From contig JAKJHU010001559.1 of assembly GCA_022316685.1 (NCBI GenBank), positions 1 to 64,000 on the forward strand: DNA of 64,000 nt, given 5' to 3'. Positions 21,901 to 34,464 of the stretch are shown here, piece after piece. The stretch's first letter is position 1, and every line of letters starts with the position of its first letter. The notes under the pieces are model-generated. The model was not told where the DNA came from. It worked only from the letters and a program-made list of their open reading frames with translations, and ran no database searches. The stretch comes from Progne subis subis (lineage: Eukaryota > Chordata > Aves > Passeriformes > Hirundinidae). A program made the position numbers and the translations under genes.

Positions 21901-22385
21901 CACTTTGTTTCCTAGTAATTTATGAGGAAAAATTCTTTATGACAAAAAGGAACAAACCTAACCGCCAACACCAACTTTGGCCCAAAATCAGACCCTGGGG
22001 ATGCAAATGCCAGAGCAGAGCCTGCTGGCATTTCCAGCCTTTCTTTCCAACGTTCTCAGTGCTTTGAACAAGGCACAGCTTTGCACGAGGAGACGGGAGT
22101 AATGTGGGTTCCATGGGTGTGACTGCATGGAGCACCCACCAGGCAGGAGTATGGTGGTCCTGATCTCCATGGGGACAGCTCCTGGGCCAGCCCTGCTCCC
22201 AGGAAACCCACAGCCCTCTCTGCAGTCCCTTCATTGGGGGGACAGCCCCAGAGCTCACTGTATGCAGGGACAGGTCATCACCGCCTCCCTGGACCCCAGC
22301 CCAGGAGGAGGAGAAGCTCCCAGTCACACCCTGATCACTCCAGCAAGGGGGGATTCCATGTCACACACAGTCCCACTTTCACCAC

Positions 22386-22860
22386 ACTGGTCCTCACTGC
22401 ACGCAGAGCCCCTCAAATCCTGGCTCTCACTCACTGCAATTCCTCTGCCACAAAACCCCAGGTGTCTCTGCAGTCCCCCAGCCACAAACCTCGAGTCTCA
22501 CTGTAGCCATCCCTCCAAACCCTGTGTTTCCCTGCAATCACCCCCAAACCAGCGTGTTACTTCAGAGCTCAGCCTACCCTAAAACACCAATGTCTCACCC
22601 AAGCCTCACCCCAATGTCCAGGTTTCCCTGTAACACCCTGTCCTTAAACTCCAGGTTTCCCTGCAGCCCCCTGCCACCATCCCCGGTCTCTCTGCAGCAC
22701 CAACCCCCTGTTCCCAAACCCATGGGTGTCATCACAAACCCACCAAACCCTGGGGCTCACTGCACCTCCTACCCCTTCCAAACCTGGGTTTAGGGTTTCA
22801 CCGCATTTCCCCAAAACCATGCACATTGCTGCAAAGCCCCTTACCCCAAAACCCCATGTG
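22386..22860. repeat. Degenerate minisatellite-like C-rich repeat
   Basis: About 40-60 bp imperfect units built on a pattern like ctctgcagcccccagccacaaacc, with a repeated ccaaaccctgggtttc motif. The unit length varies and the copies are strongly diverged. The frames seen through it are not proteins. Confidence 0.5.
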
Positions 22861-23465
22861 AGAAATGACTGCCCACTTTAAAATTGTATATGTTTATTAA
22901 ACCTCAACACACACGCACCCCAAAGGACTGAATAAGGAAAAAGGGACAGAGGTGGGAGCATGGCTGCCTGCCAGAGGCTCATCCACAAAAGGGCTGCTCT
23001 GTGTTCTATACCCCTGGTGTTGCATCAGCCAACCCTGGCTCCTCCCAAATTCTGCCAGTCAACTCTTCTTTGCCCTCCGTTGGTGGAGACCTTCTTGCAA
23101 CTTGACTGGAGATGAGGTGTTCCCCCATTCCCAACTGCTCCATGCAAGGGGCACATGTACACACCCTCCCTCCACATGTCCCTGACAACTCTGACAACCA
23201 CGGCTGTGCGGTGGAAACAATACAAGGGGGGGAAAGGGGCCATGGGGAGAACAGAGGGTGTCCCAACGACAAACTGCAATAACATAATCACACATCAACA
23301 AGACTTCTTTTACCATGCACACAATATTCGTCCCTTATTTGCGATTCACCATGTCCTGGCACTCCAGCCTTGCTAAGAAGTCTCTCTCCATCTCTCTTGG
23401 ATCTCCTTTAGGTACCAGAAAGGGCTTAAAGGTATCCCTGTACCATTCTCATCTCCCTAAGTCCT
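22861..23465. other. Intergenic DNA, no supported gene
   Basis: Contains a minus-strand AATAAA near 22,890 that may belong to an unrecognised LTR. Nothing else is supported. Confidence 0.3.
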
Positions 23466-23469
23466 CAGA

Positions 23470-23600
23470 GATTCCACGTGGGAAGAGACCCTAAAGCCCA
23501 TCCACTTCCATATCCTGCCATGGGCAGGGACACCCTCCACTGTCCCAGGGTGCTGCAAGTCCTATCCAACCTGGCCTTGGACACTTCCAGGGATGGGGCA
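23470..23600 (-). repeat. CR1 LINE 3' fragment, reverse orientation
   Basis: Reads gggaagagaccctaaagccc, then tgccatgggcagggacaccc and ccaacctggccttggacact, the reverse complement of the CR1 3' region. It abuts the LTR starting at 23,602. Confidence 0.8.
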
Positions 23601-23601
23601 G

Positions 23602-23748
23602 TGTTATAAATGCATTTTATAAAGTTGGCTTTTCTCAAATATTAAAATGCTATATGTAGAATGCGGGATGGTTTAATTGTATTAATATAGTTTATTTTAT
23701 TTTCTGCTATTAACAGGGCTAAGAAATGATGATGTGATGAATGTGTAC

Positions 23749-23785
<37 letters not shown>

Positions 23786-24222
23786 GGTTGTAGCATAATA
23801 TTAAAATAGAAACGATGTGATGTGAGATGCTTTTTGGAACTAACCCAGAAGAATAGGAAAGATAATCAGAAAATTCCCCACATTCTTGGATTATCTGGAT
23901 GAAGATAACAAGGGCAGACCCCTGTGGGCCTGATATTTCTGGGTCTGAAAGATTTTAGCCTGCTAGCAGCTGCTAACTTTTTCCCAAGGAAAAATTACTC
24001 AAGAAAGCTTCTTCTCAAAACAATCTTTCTCCAGGTGGTGTTTTGCTGTTTGTCTAGTTTAACCAATGGGATTAGAGAGGTGTCCTTCCTATTCAGCGAC
24101 CATGTTAAGTCTGTACCGGAACACTTTATAAAAGGTAGTAAGAATTAGGCAATAAAGCATTTTTCTATGCTCTTTGACTTCTGAAATATTTGGAGTCTCT
24201 CATCTTTCTTTTGTGTCCTACA
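23602..24222 (+). mobile_element. Solo or truncated LTR (about 620 bp)
   Basis: Starts TGTTATAAATGC inside a CR1 fragment and ends about tgtgtcctaca. TATAAAA (24127-24133) is followed after only about 17 bases by AATAAA (24151-24156), a compact LTR core. No target duplication is obvious at the ends, so the right boundary is uncertain. Confidence 0.55.
23751..23783. repeat. (AT)n microsatellite
   Basis: A run of alternating a/t with two interruptions (catatatacatatatat...), inside the LTR. Confidence 0.9.
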
Positions 24223-25076
24223 ACGACAGACTCCCAAGGCTCCAATGGAAGAATTTATTGATCCTCTGTTATCAGAAGAATGGGACATGAGACAAACCAA
24301 GAGGCGCCACCAAGAAATTTATCTACAAGGAGTAATAAAATGCTAAATTGGTGAAATAGGGGCAGGTTGGGAGAGTTAAAACTATGAGGGCATCTGAATG
24401 CAAAAGAATATTTTGAACACTGCATTAGGGTCTTTTGAATATGTATCATACTGATCCTTTTAAACAGATGTTCTGGAAGGGTAGGCTGTGCTCTTGGCTA
24501 AATGCCAAGTCACCCGGCTGAGATCCCTTGCTTTATTTCTGTTTCCTAATTGTCTTACTTTTTTAAATAAACCATTTTTAAAAATTTTTACAAAGAAAGT
24601 GAATCTCATTTTTCACAGGCAGCAACAGCGTCTCTGGGAAGGGAGAAAGAAGAATGACAGGAAGAAGAGAGCAAAAGGAGGAAGGGAAACTAAGAGCAAT
24701 ACTGCTCTTCTCAGAGCTCCCCACCTGCCCTTCCATCCCCATCCCAGCTCCACCCAGCCAGGCACCCCAGCCCTATCCCTGTCCTTCTCCAGCCCCATCT
24801 TCCCCAGCGGGTGCAGCAGACAGACCCCACTGGACAGTTCCTGCTTCGATTTGCAGTCACTGTTGGGCGCCATTTGTGGAATTTCTTTGGTGAGACCCAG
24901 AGACCGCCAATGGCAAAAGGAAAGAGCCTGCTCTTTTTCTGGGGGGGGTTATAGCTTTAAGGTTGTGGCGTGCGGACTATGAGATAAGAAACTGAATAAA
25001 CATCTCTAAAGACCAAACAGCTGCAAGTTCTGTTCATTATTTTACCCTGGTATAAGACTTTGTGTGGGAGAAAACT
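24223..25076. other. Intergenic DNA before the copy B block, possibly LTR-derived
   Basis: Contains AATAAA at about 24,566 and 24,995 but no definable ends. The paralogous alignment with copy C's 3' flank begins near 25,077. The polyadenylation signal seen for copy C has no counterpart here. Confidence 0.35.
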
Positions 25077-25929
25077 CACAAATCTCACACCAGCCTGCCT
25101 GGACAGCAGCAGCACTGCCCCGAGGGCTGTTGCAGAAGGTGTGAGCAGACAGGATTCTCCACATGGGGCATTCCAAAGGCTTTTGCTCAGCACAGAGGAC
25201 AAGGACAGGAGCACCTTCTGCCAAGGCTGAAAGGAGGAAAGGGCAGCAGCCCCAGGCACCTGAGCAGGAGCAGCTGCCCTGGACAGAGACAGAACACCTC
25301 TGAGACAGGGAGTGAAAGCACTGCCTGAGCCCCGGGGCAGTTGTGTCACTGCTTTCCAGAGCCCAGGGGCACAACAGCTCCTGCTGGGAGAACAGCCTCA
25401 GTTGATCCAGGAGGCTGCAGTCAGGGAGGGAAGGATGATGCCCAGAAGCCAAGCAGCCCAGCTTGCAGCCAGCATGGAGCTGGCCTCAGGTCCTGCAGGC
25501 CTTTCTCCAAGCAGGACACCTCCTTGCTGCAGGAAAACTGCCTTTGGGGCACTGTCCCTTCTTGTCTCACAGCACCTGATCCAAGGGGTGCTTGGAGTGC
25601 TGCCTTTGCCCTTGCCCTGCCCTTTGGGTTCATGCTTGGGCATGAGGCCAATCGCCCCAAGGAGGGGGTTTGGTTTGGCTCTAGGACAAAGCAGAGGAAA
25701 ATGTTTATGGCAAGAAGGCAAGAGGATTCTGGCTTTATCATGAAGGGAGAGAGTTGCTGAATGACAGCCACAGAAATGCACCTTAATTCACCACATTCAG
25801 GAGCAACTGGGTATCATTGACTTCATTGGGCTGGAGAGCATCATCTTTGTAACTGTGTTTTCTGGAGACCCTGGTACAAACATCTCCAGAACAGCAAAGC
25901 TGTTGTTTTTTTCTTCCCATGGATGTGGC
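25077..25929 (-). other. 3' flank of VLIG copy B
   Basis: Matches 52,980-53,837 behind copy C and, from 25,398, the first 525 bases of the window behind copy A. No gene seen. Confidence 0.6.
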
Positions 25930-28900
25930 CTAACTCCTGTCCAGCTCAGACAGTGCTTGCTGCTTGGTAATTCCCCGCCATGACTCCGGAATTTCTCATT
26001 TGCCCTGAAATTTCCCATTGTACAAAGCTTCCAGCTGTGTCCTGAAACGAGACACAAACCATTTCCAGTACGCCTGCATGGATGGAACAGGAAGAATGTT
26101 CCAAGTGGAATAAGGAGGACCCGCATCACGGTATTTCTTGTACGGGATCCATCGGCCACCATCAGCTCTGAATCTGGCATTGCTTGCAACAGCACTGGAG
26201 CAAATATCAATATTCAGTTGGCATGTATTATACTCAAAGCCAAAAAAACACATCAGCCATGTGTCTCCTATAAAGGCTTGTGGGCGATGGAAGACCACCA
26301 GGTGGTCTCCATCATGTCCCTGCATGGTGTTCGTGCAGACAGCCCCACAAAAAGGACACTGTTCCCAGCACCCCGAAAAATGCTCAGCCAGAATGGTGTG
26401 AGGCTTCCTTGAAAACAAGCTCATATCAGCACCAGCAAATTCTTTCTTGATCCTATCCCTCAGGGCAGGCAGATTTTCTGTCATGGCACTGCTCAGGAAC
26501 TCAATGTCTGTGACCTCCTGGTACTCGATGCCCCTGAGGTCACTTCTGGGCAAGCTGATCACCTCTGTCAGTTCCCTGCAAAATTCATCCAGCCAAAGAG
26601 AGACTTTGTCTTCTCTGTCTTTTCTGTCTTTGACAATTTGGGTTGATGAAGAAACAGCTGACAGGATCTTTTCAAAGAGAAGATTAAGGGAGGAATCTAA
26701 AAACCTCTCAAGCCTCCCACTCCCATCTAAACAGTGACTCTTCACTCGTTTCTCAATGTAACTCTGAAAAAACTCCTTTGGAAACCTAAGGTACTGCTTG
26801 AAATACTCAAAATTCTCATGTTCTGCCAGGCATCTCAGGATGCAAACTTCCAGATTGGCTCTGTTGCCCCTGAAATCTGGGAATTTGCCCTGCATATCCT
26901 CTGCAATGGCTTTAGCCGTCCTCTCATAGACTGCCCGACGACGAGCTGTGGCAATCTTCTCACAAGGGAAACCAGCAAAACTTGTGAATGAAGTGGGTCC
27001 TTGGCAGAAAATCTGGAAACATTGGAAGAACTCTTCTCTCTTGCTGCTCAGGTACATGACTGGGTCATTTGCCCTTCGGAATGCTTCGTGCATGGCTTTA
27101 AACCTTTCTGCTGCCATTTGGCAGAGATGCAGAGACAAATCTAAGCTGTACTCTCTGTTAAAAGTACATTTTGCATTGCTGGGGACAGAGTTCACACCTT
27201 CCTGGACTTCATTGAGTATTTCATAGATAAAGTTCCGACTGTAATCACGACTCTCCTGTTCTTTCATATCAACAACTGCCTTCACGCGTGCTATGATGTT
27301 GTCGGTGATGAGCTGCAAGTTGATCACATCAGCATTGGAAATGCTCCACCAATCTGGGATAAAGCTGAAATACTTGTTCGTATTGATGTGTTTCTGCTGG
27401 TCGAAAGAAAATCCTCTGCCTTTGGGAAATGACCTGATCCGTTCTGGGAAACCTGGCTCCTTAAAGTGCTCTAGAAAAACTTCTTTGATTTCTGCATTGA
27501 TATCCACCCATTTTGGAGGAGGAGCAGCATGGGAGACTTCAGCAATCCACTTGTTCCAGACACAGCTAAAGTTGTCTCTCAGTTCTCTCTCACTGAGGCT
27601 CTTCCCTTTCAGAGTCACAGCCAGCTCCCTACTCCTTCTCAGGAGCTCATCTACATATTCCAAGTTCCCTGCATCCAGTTTCCTCTGCTCCTTCTGTAGC
27701 TTGATAAGATTCTCACATTTCTTTTTCGTTTCATGAAGAAGAGTCTCTTTTAGTTCTATCAGCTTCAGATCTATGCTTGATTTCCACTGCACCAGTGTCT
27801 CATGGTCTTTGTCTTCCCTGAAATACTTTTCCACTTCTTTCTCAATGGCATCACCTGTCTCTTGCACCTGCACTTCAAGCTCTTCTCTGGTGACATTCTG
27901 CAAGTGCCCATTGCGAATTTTGTTGTCCAGCCTCATCTGTACATCTAAGATGTGACTCCGCAGCTTCCAGGTCCACTGACTAAAGGCACTTTCCAGTTTC
28001 CTGTACACAGCAATCTCCAGGGAATTCTTGAAGCTGAAAATAAAGTTTTCATTCAGCAAAGCATTCCAGAGGTCAGCAATGCGATCTTTCAGGCTCGAGA
28101 GCCTCAAAATGCTGTGCTGTGACTGCTTCTGGGCAGCCTGGAGGATTTTACTCTTTAGTTGCTGGACATTCTGGCTGTAGCTGGGGTTGGGTGGCGCCAT
28201 TGGGGGGTTTCCTTCCCACAGGTGAGCAAAGTAGTGAATGTGGGTCGTTCACATCAAAGCCAATGACGTCGCTGAAGGAGGAGATGTCACACAATTCCTG
28301 CTGGGCTGCTACCACAGTCATTTCATCCAGCTTTTCCTGCAAACGCCTTTGTCCTTCCATGTTCTGCTCCTTGGCAGTTATTTCTCCCTCATTTTGGTGG
28401 ACAAATATGCAGCCTGGGGAAAGATTGACTTTCTTCATCCTCAGGAAAGCCTGCACAGCAGTCTGCAGAACATCTTGCATTTCTGATGGATTTTCTCCAA
28501 AGACATTGATCACAGTCAAGTTGCCAACACCAATGACAAAGGTGGCCAGCTCGTTGTCATGGTTCAGGGACTGTTTATTGGCAATCTCGATGGCATGAAG
28601 TCCCTCTGTGTCAACCACCAGCACAAAATCAAAGCCCAGGTCTTGCTGCAGCTCCTCGCCCACGGGGATGAGCTGCATAAAGGCTCCGCGGGTGCATCTC
28701 CCCGCGCTGACGTTGAACTGCAGCCCAAACATGGCATTCAGCAGGGTGGATTTGCCGGTGCTCTGGAGGCCCAGCACGGAGAGCACAAACACTCGTTTGT
28801 CCCCCAGCCTCTCAATTAAGCTGTCAAAGATTGCTCCCACCCATTGCAAGGGCAGGTAAGAAGCGTCCCCATCCATCAGCTCCATGGGATACCCTGAAAC

Positions 28901-31900
28901 CATCAGCTCTGCTGCAATTTCCGGCAGTTTGACAAAATTATAAGTCTTTGTCTCCATTAATTGCAGAGCTTCATAAATCTGCCCTACCTCTCTCAGAAGG
29001 TGCTCCAGGCTGATGGATGAATCATTGATTTCATCAGAGAGGGCATCCAACTGATTCAGCAACTGAGCATTCACACTAGTTTTTTCCTGGATTTTCTTTC
29101 CTGTCCGGATTTCAGACCATAACTTGTGATAGTCTCTCCTCAGTTCTTCAAGGCGACCGCAGGACAGCTCGTCCATAAAGACCTTCATCCACTGCAGGAA
29201 GTATTTCTTGGTATCTGCTGGCTGGACCTGGAGAAAGCCAAGGAATGATTTCATCAGTGGGTTGAGAGGAAAAGCTTGCTCAAGTTGCTTTCTTCTTATT
29301 ACATTCTTCTCATATTCAATTTGACTGCGATGATGCTCAATGCTCTTGTTCCTCTTCTCCTGCAAGCGAGTGAGTTCCTTGTCCTTTTCGCACCACTGGT
29401 CCCACAGTTTTCCTTGAAGCGGCAGCAGCTGGGATTTGATCTCAGACAGCTTCTCTTTCTTCAGAAGATCCACCAGCTCCTTTGCCTTTGCTTTGGCTGT
29501 CACACACGCTGGCTGATCTATATCCACTAGGAATCCATGCTGGCGAGCTTTGTCTATGCAGGCAGTCCAGACTAAAATGTGGATTAGACCCTAATTCTAG
29601 GAGATCCCTGATATTTTTGGCCAGTTGGTCCATCAGTTCTGCTTCATTTCTGTTCTTGATCCCTATTTTTATGTTTTTGCTGGCTTGTGCAGCTGAAACA
29701 TTCTCCTTTTCTGCAAGAAGACAAAGCAAAGACTGTGATGACTGCAACAGGCCCTGCAGAAGCTTTTTCCCCCTGTTGTCCATGTGCTCCAAGTCAGATA
29801 CGAGAGCCACGTTGACAGCAGATATCTCCTGCAGGAACTGCAGCTGTGCTCCGTGATCCCTGGCATCTCCATGCAGGTTACAGAAAGCCACGCAGCACTC
29901 AAAGGTGTCATCGGGGCTTCCACGGGGGCAGTACCAGGCGATCTCCACCACCCCTTCCATCAGCAAACGCTCTCTGGTGCTGCCTCTGCAGTGGCGGTGG
30001 AAGAAAGTGTCGTGTTTGCGTTTGCTCAGCAGAGCGTTCAGGAGCTGAGACTTGGAAGAGGAGGCCGAGCTGCCAATGCGGATGAAGGACACGATGGGTG
30101 TCTGTGCCTGAAAGATGAGTTTGTTGTTGTAACTCTTTGCTCCAGCCTCCTTTCCTGACTTCTCCGCCTCTTTTTCAGCTCCTTTGGATTTGGCTGAGGG
30201 CGTAGAGCGGGAACTCAATGAGTGAAGTGCACGGGTTGGGCACCAGCAGAGGCAGCGCCAGTTGGCAGAAGGCCAGCCTGGTTGCAAGGGTCTGTCTCAG
30301 GAAGTCATCGGCGCAATGGAAAATGGCCATCTGCAGGTCCATGGGGTGCACAGGGCTGTCCCTGCTTGCACCTTCAGGGGCTGCTTCCTCTAAATCATCA
30401 AAAAAATGTTCAAAGGAGTCTGAGTCTTGGGGCTCTTTGGCTGTGGTTTGTGGCAGGGTTGCAGGTTTTGGGTTGCTCTGACCCCAGCAAGTCAGGTACC
30501 TCACCTGGTAATCCACAGTTAACAGCTTTTGCAGGAAGTAACATGGCAGTTCTGTGTCCTTGCTGGGCTGGCTGTCCTGCAGAGATGTCTTGCAGATGGT
30601 GTAGAAATCTCCCATCCCCATTTTTCTTGGATAATGACTTTCGAGTCCAAGGCGCTTGAGCAAATGCAGGAACTCCTGGTTTGCAACGGCTTCATTTGCC
30701 TTGGATTCACTGCTGTCTGTCTTGGATTGGGACTGACTGGGAGCCTCAGGTGCTAGAAAAGCATGTTGCAGGTCACTGAGTATGTTCTGCATCCTCTCTT
30801 CATCCAATTTCTCATCCAAGCACCCACAAGGAATGCAAGTCTCATTCCAGCCTCTCCCACTCTGTGCTTCCACTGTGCTTTTGGAGGAGATTCTTTATCC
30901 GTGTGGACCACAAGCCTTTCATGTGATCTTCCATGAAAACTAATCGCTCCCTCTTCTGCTCAGGGGACAGCTCTTGACTTTCGGGTGTCACAGTCAGACC
31001 CAACAGCAGAAGGGAGGCCTCAGCTCTGTCGGCATCTTGCTCCTTCAGGTTCACGTACTCCTCATGTGCTACTGTCATTTCCTTGGCCATGTACTGAATT
31101 TCTGGGTGTCCAAGGAGGTGCTGGAAAGTGCTGCTTTCCACCTGGTAGCCTGTGCTGCTCGCAATCAAGAGCACCAACAGTTCCATGTCCTTCTGAGCCC
31201 GTTCCTGGAGAGACTGGAGGAAGGAATAAATGGCGAGGCTGCTGCTCAGGGTGGCTTCTATCTTTGCTTCATGAATGGCAGAAGCAGAGCTTGCTGGTGC
31301 GTAGGTGACAGCATGGATGTGCTCCTTCCTTTGCTGCAGTGTTTTGATGAGGTCTCCAAGCTCAGAGACTTGGGGAGGTCTGGGAAGTGGGTGCCCAGTC
31401 TGGAAGATCCATTGCATAATGAAGGAAGCCTCAGGGAAGTCCTTGACAGAGTAGATATGAGGATCCAGGAGGCTTCTCAACATTACCTTGATGGAGCTGG
31501 TGTTTTCTGGAGGTGACTCCTGGCAGCTGCGCACGATGTTCACCAGGAAGTCCTGCAGGGCTTTGTCTGACAGGCACACGTTGATCCACACACTGGGGTT
31601 CCTGGTACTCGCATTCAGATAATCTTTTAGCTCCATCAACGTGAGCAGCTTTCTTTCATCCACCGTCACCTCCCAGGCCTTCACAGTCCCCATGAAATCT
31701 CTGGCCTCTTGCAATGCAATATCTATTTCCTTCCCAAAAATGGTGCCAATGCTCTGATTTGTCAGCTCTTTGTACGCGCCCCTGAGGGCTCTGCTCATCT
31801 GACCCACGGACTTAAAATCCCTGCTGTGATTGTACAGGATGACATCCCACACTGGGACCAACTCAAAGCCACGGTCAATAACGCACCAAGTTGTGTTATC

Positions 31901-32059
31901 AGACATGAGCCCAGTTTTCCACTGAGGAATAGAAGCTGTGTCTGGTGGGCCCCCTGTGTTGACCACAGAGAGATGAATTGCTGTATGGGAACTGTCTCCA
32001 GCTCTTCCCAGGACAGAAGCCTTTGAGCTGGATTTGGAAACATCCAGGGAACCTGCGGC
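25930..32059 (-). pseudogene. GVIN1-like pseudogene: VLIG copy B, N-terminally truncated and frameshifted
   Basis: Very similar to copy A along its length, with the true P-loop GLQSTGKST and DTEGL, the degenerate first G domain, and the CPFCGAVC zinc-like cluster all readable. Lesions: homology stops at about 32,059, so the first ~398 codons (ATG, splice acceptor, start of the MACPF-like region) are gone; a 5-base deletion near 30,827; +1 near 30,172; a shift near 29,565; an extra base near 28,245; and a GGA-to-TGA change at 25,996-25,998 that removes the last 22 residues before the ancestral stop at 25,930. The longest intact frame is 28,200-25,996 (734 codons). It cannot make a VLIG protein unless several errors are artefacts. 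Confidence 0.9.
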
Positions 32060-32167
32060 GTTTTATATATATTCATTCATTAAGTAAGTATCATTAGCAA
32101 TGTGATCTATGTGTCAGTTCCTTGACAAAACATGCATTTACTTTTCCATATTTAGAAATTGGACATT

Positions 32168-33790
32168 TGTAGCAGAGCGTTATTACTGTATTTGCAATAG
32201 CTTTATGTATTATCACTTGACTTTTAATTTCAAAGATTTAGCCTGAACCCTTTTTCTGTAGCACTGATTCAGTCCTGTCATGGGTTAGTACAGTTTGGTT
32301 TTTTAATTAGAGAAGAATATAGACTAATTCTGCAGGTCAGGACCTGGGAATTGCTTTGGAAGAGACAGGGAGCTATCAGAGAGTTAGTTGGAATATTGGC
32401 ATCTGTTCTAACCACTGAAAATTACTAGCTGAGCCTTTGGGAAGTACCATATAAAACCCCATGAATTTCCTGTAGGTGGGTCTTTTTTCTCCTTTCCTTT
32501 GGCCCGAGAGAGACAGGTAACATCGAGCTGGGCCTGCTGCTCCTGCCTTTTGAGGGGGAGCTGGCCTGAGGCCTGGCCGGATTCCATCGGCTCCCGGGTG
32601 AAGGGGGGAAAGAAGAGGTTGCTGTTTTGCAGCAGCTACTTTCTTCAGACTTCTCTGGAGCAGGGAGAGATCTCTGCTGGGCCCCTGATAAGAGCTATGG
32701 GCACCATTTGGGCCGAAGGCACCCCGATTTACACCAAGGGGTGGGCTGAGAAGGCATTTATGATCCTGCCTGGTTTTTGTGATTCCTGACTGCTCAGGTG
32801 CTCTGACCTCTGATGTTTCTGTGTGAGTTCTTCCTCCCTCACCAGAGCGGCCTTGAAGATCTAACACCACAAGCCACAGAGAAAGACTCCGAGCAGATAT
32901 AACTCTTTCTTAGCAACATGAAGCTTCCAGAGCCTAGCCCTTCTCTGAGAGAGTAAGAAAGGACAGAGTGAACATAAAGAACAGCATGAAGTCAGTAGAT
33001 CAAGAGTGAAAAGACTATTAGGACAGAGTGTTTTAGAGTTAGTTGTTCATTTTCTACTTGCGCCGTGAAAATGAACTCTATATTTAGATGATTCCTTTAA
33101 ATCATGAGAAAAAATATGGGGAGATGATTGTTTTAATTTGTGTGTGGATTTGAGCAAAGGTGTTTATGATTGACTAAGTGATATTAATCCTATAAAATGT
33201 CTGAACAGAGATAAAGATGAGAAGCCCCCTGCTCCAGTGAGGAAGTGAGAAGGTATCTCTGTACCTTGAGGTGAAGATTCCTTTGCTTTTGAGTTATTCA
33301 TCTTTAAAAGGTAACACGCCAACATGCAAAAGTCTAAGACCCATGACCCATAAGCAGCTTGGGAAACTGCTCCTGGGAGGGTCACAAAGGCAGGTTTCTC
33401 CAGGCGGTTGTTTTTGTGACAGTTTAAAACCCACAAGAGAACTGTTCTAGGTTGTCAGTGCAATTCATGACTCAAGGAGATACTCTTACCCTAATGAATT
33501 GATGAAAGATTATTGTCAGATAGTGAAACGGACTGAAAATTACAAGTTTTATCTCTTTATGTTGTTTTGTAAGAAAGTGAACAGTTTGTAAGGGGAGGGA
33601 AGAGTGTTTTTGAAGTTTCATTCTGTTTTAGTTTTTTTTTCCAACTTTCTTTATTTCTATTCTTTTACTGTATGTTAATAAAACCACTTGTTAATTTTAA
33701 GGCTGAGCCTGCTTTGTTTTCCTCCTAGTCTCTCTCCCACAGAAAGAGTAAGTGCCAAGACCAAAATTTAGTGAACGTGAAATCACTACA
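32168..33790 (+). mobile_element. Array LTR 1
   Basis: Begins TGTAGCAGAG and ends CACTACA (inverted TGTAG/CTACA ends). TATAAAA near 32,451 and AATAAA near 33,675 give plus orientation. Confidence 0.8.
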
Positions 33791-34464
33791 GGAGCCCACG
33801 TGGAGAGGTGCCCTCTGTGACCTGCTGCTCATTAGCACAGAGGGTCTCATCAGCCAAGTACCCATTGGTGGCCATCTGGGCCACAGCCACCATGGAGACA
33901 CTGAGCTTAAAACCTCTGGTGACAGGAGGAAAAGTGCCAGAAAACCTTCAACCCTGGCCGTGGTAGAAGCAGAGTTCAGGCTGCTCAGGGGCAAGTTACT
34001 CAGGGCCCATGGAAAAAAGGTCTAAAAGGTGCTGGGGTCCATCAGTGCTGGTCACTTTTGACTGAAAAATCCCTGAAGGACAAGTCAGTCATGGGTCACA
34101 ACCAGTACAGGCACAGGAGGAAGAAGTCCTTCTTGTCACACTGAATTTCCTTTTATAACACATTAACTCTCAGAGCTGATCAAGGGCAGCCAGTTAACGT
34201 GAGCTTTTTGCATTTCAGTAAAGCTTTCAGTCCTGCCTCTCCCAGGATCCCTGTGTGGCCCTTCTGAAGTACTAAGGCCGGAGGAACAGGCCCTGACTGA
34301 GGCCAGAACAACAGGCCCTGAGCCAAAGCTGACCTCTAGATGAACCTTCAACCCAATCTTTATATATATTCATTCATTAAGGAAGTATCATTAGCAATGT
34401 GATCTATGTGTCTGCTCCTTGACAAAACATGCATTTACTTTTCCATATTTAGAAATTGGACATT
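33791..34464. repeat. Array host segment 1
   Basis: Copy of 8,660-9,325, beginning ggagcccacgtgg and ending attggacatt. Non-coding. Confidence 0.85.
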
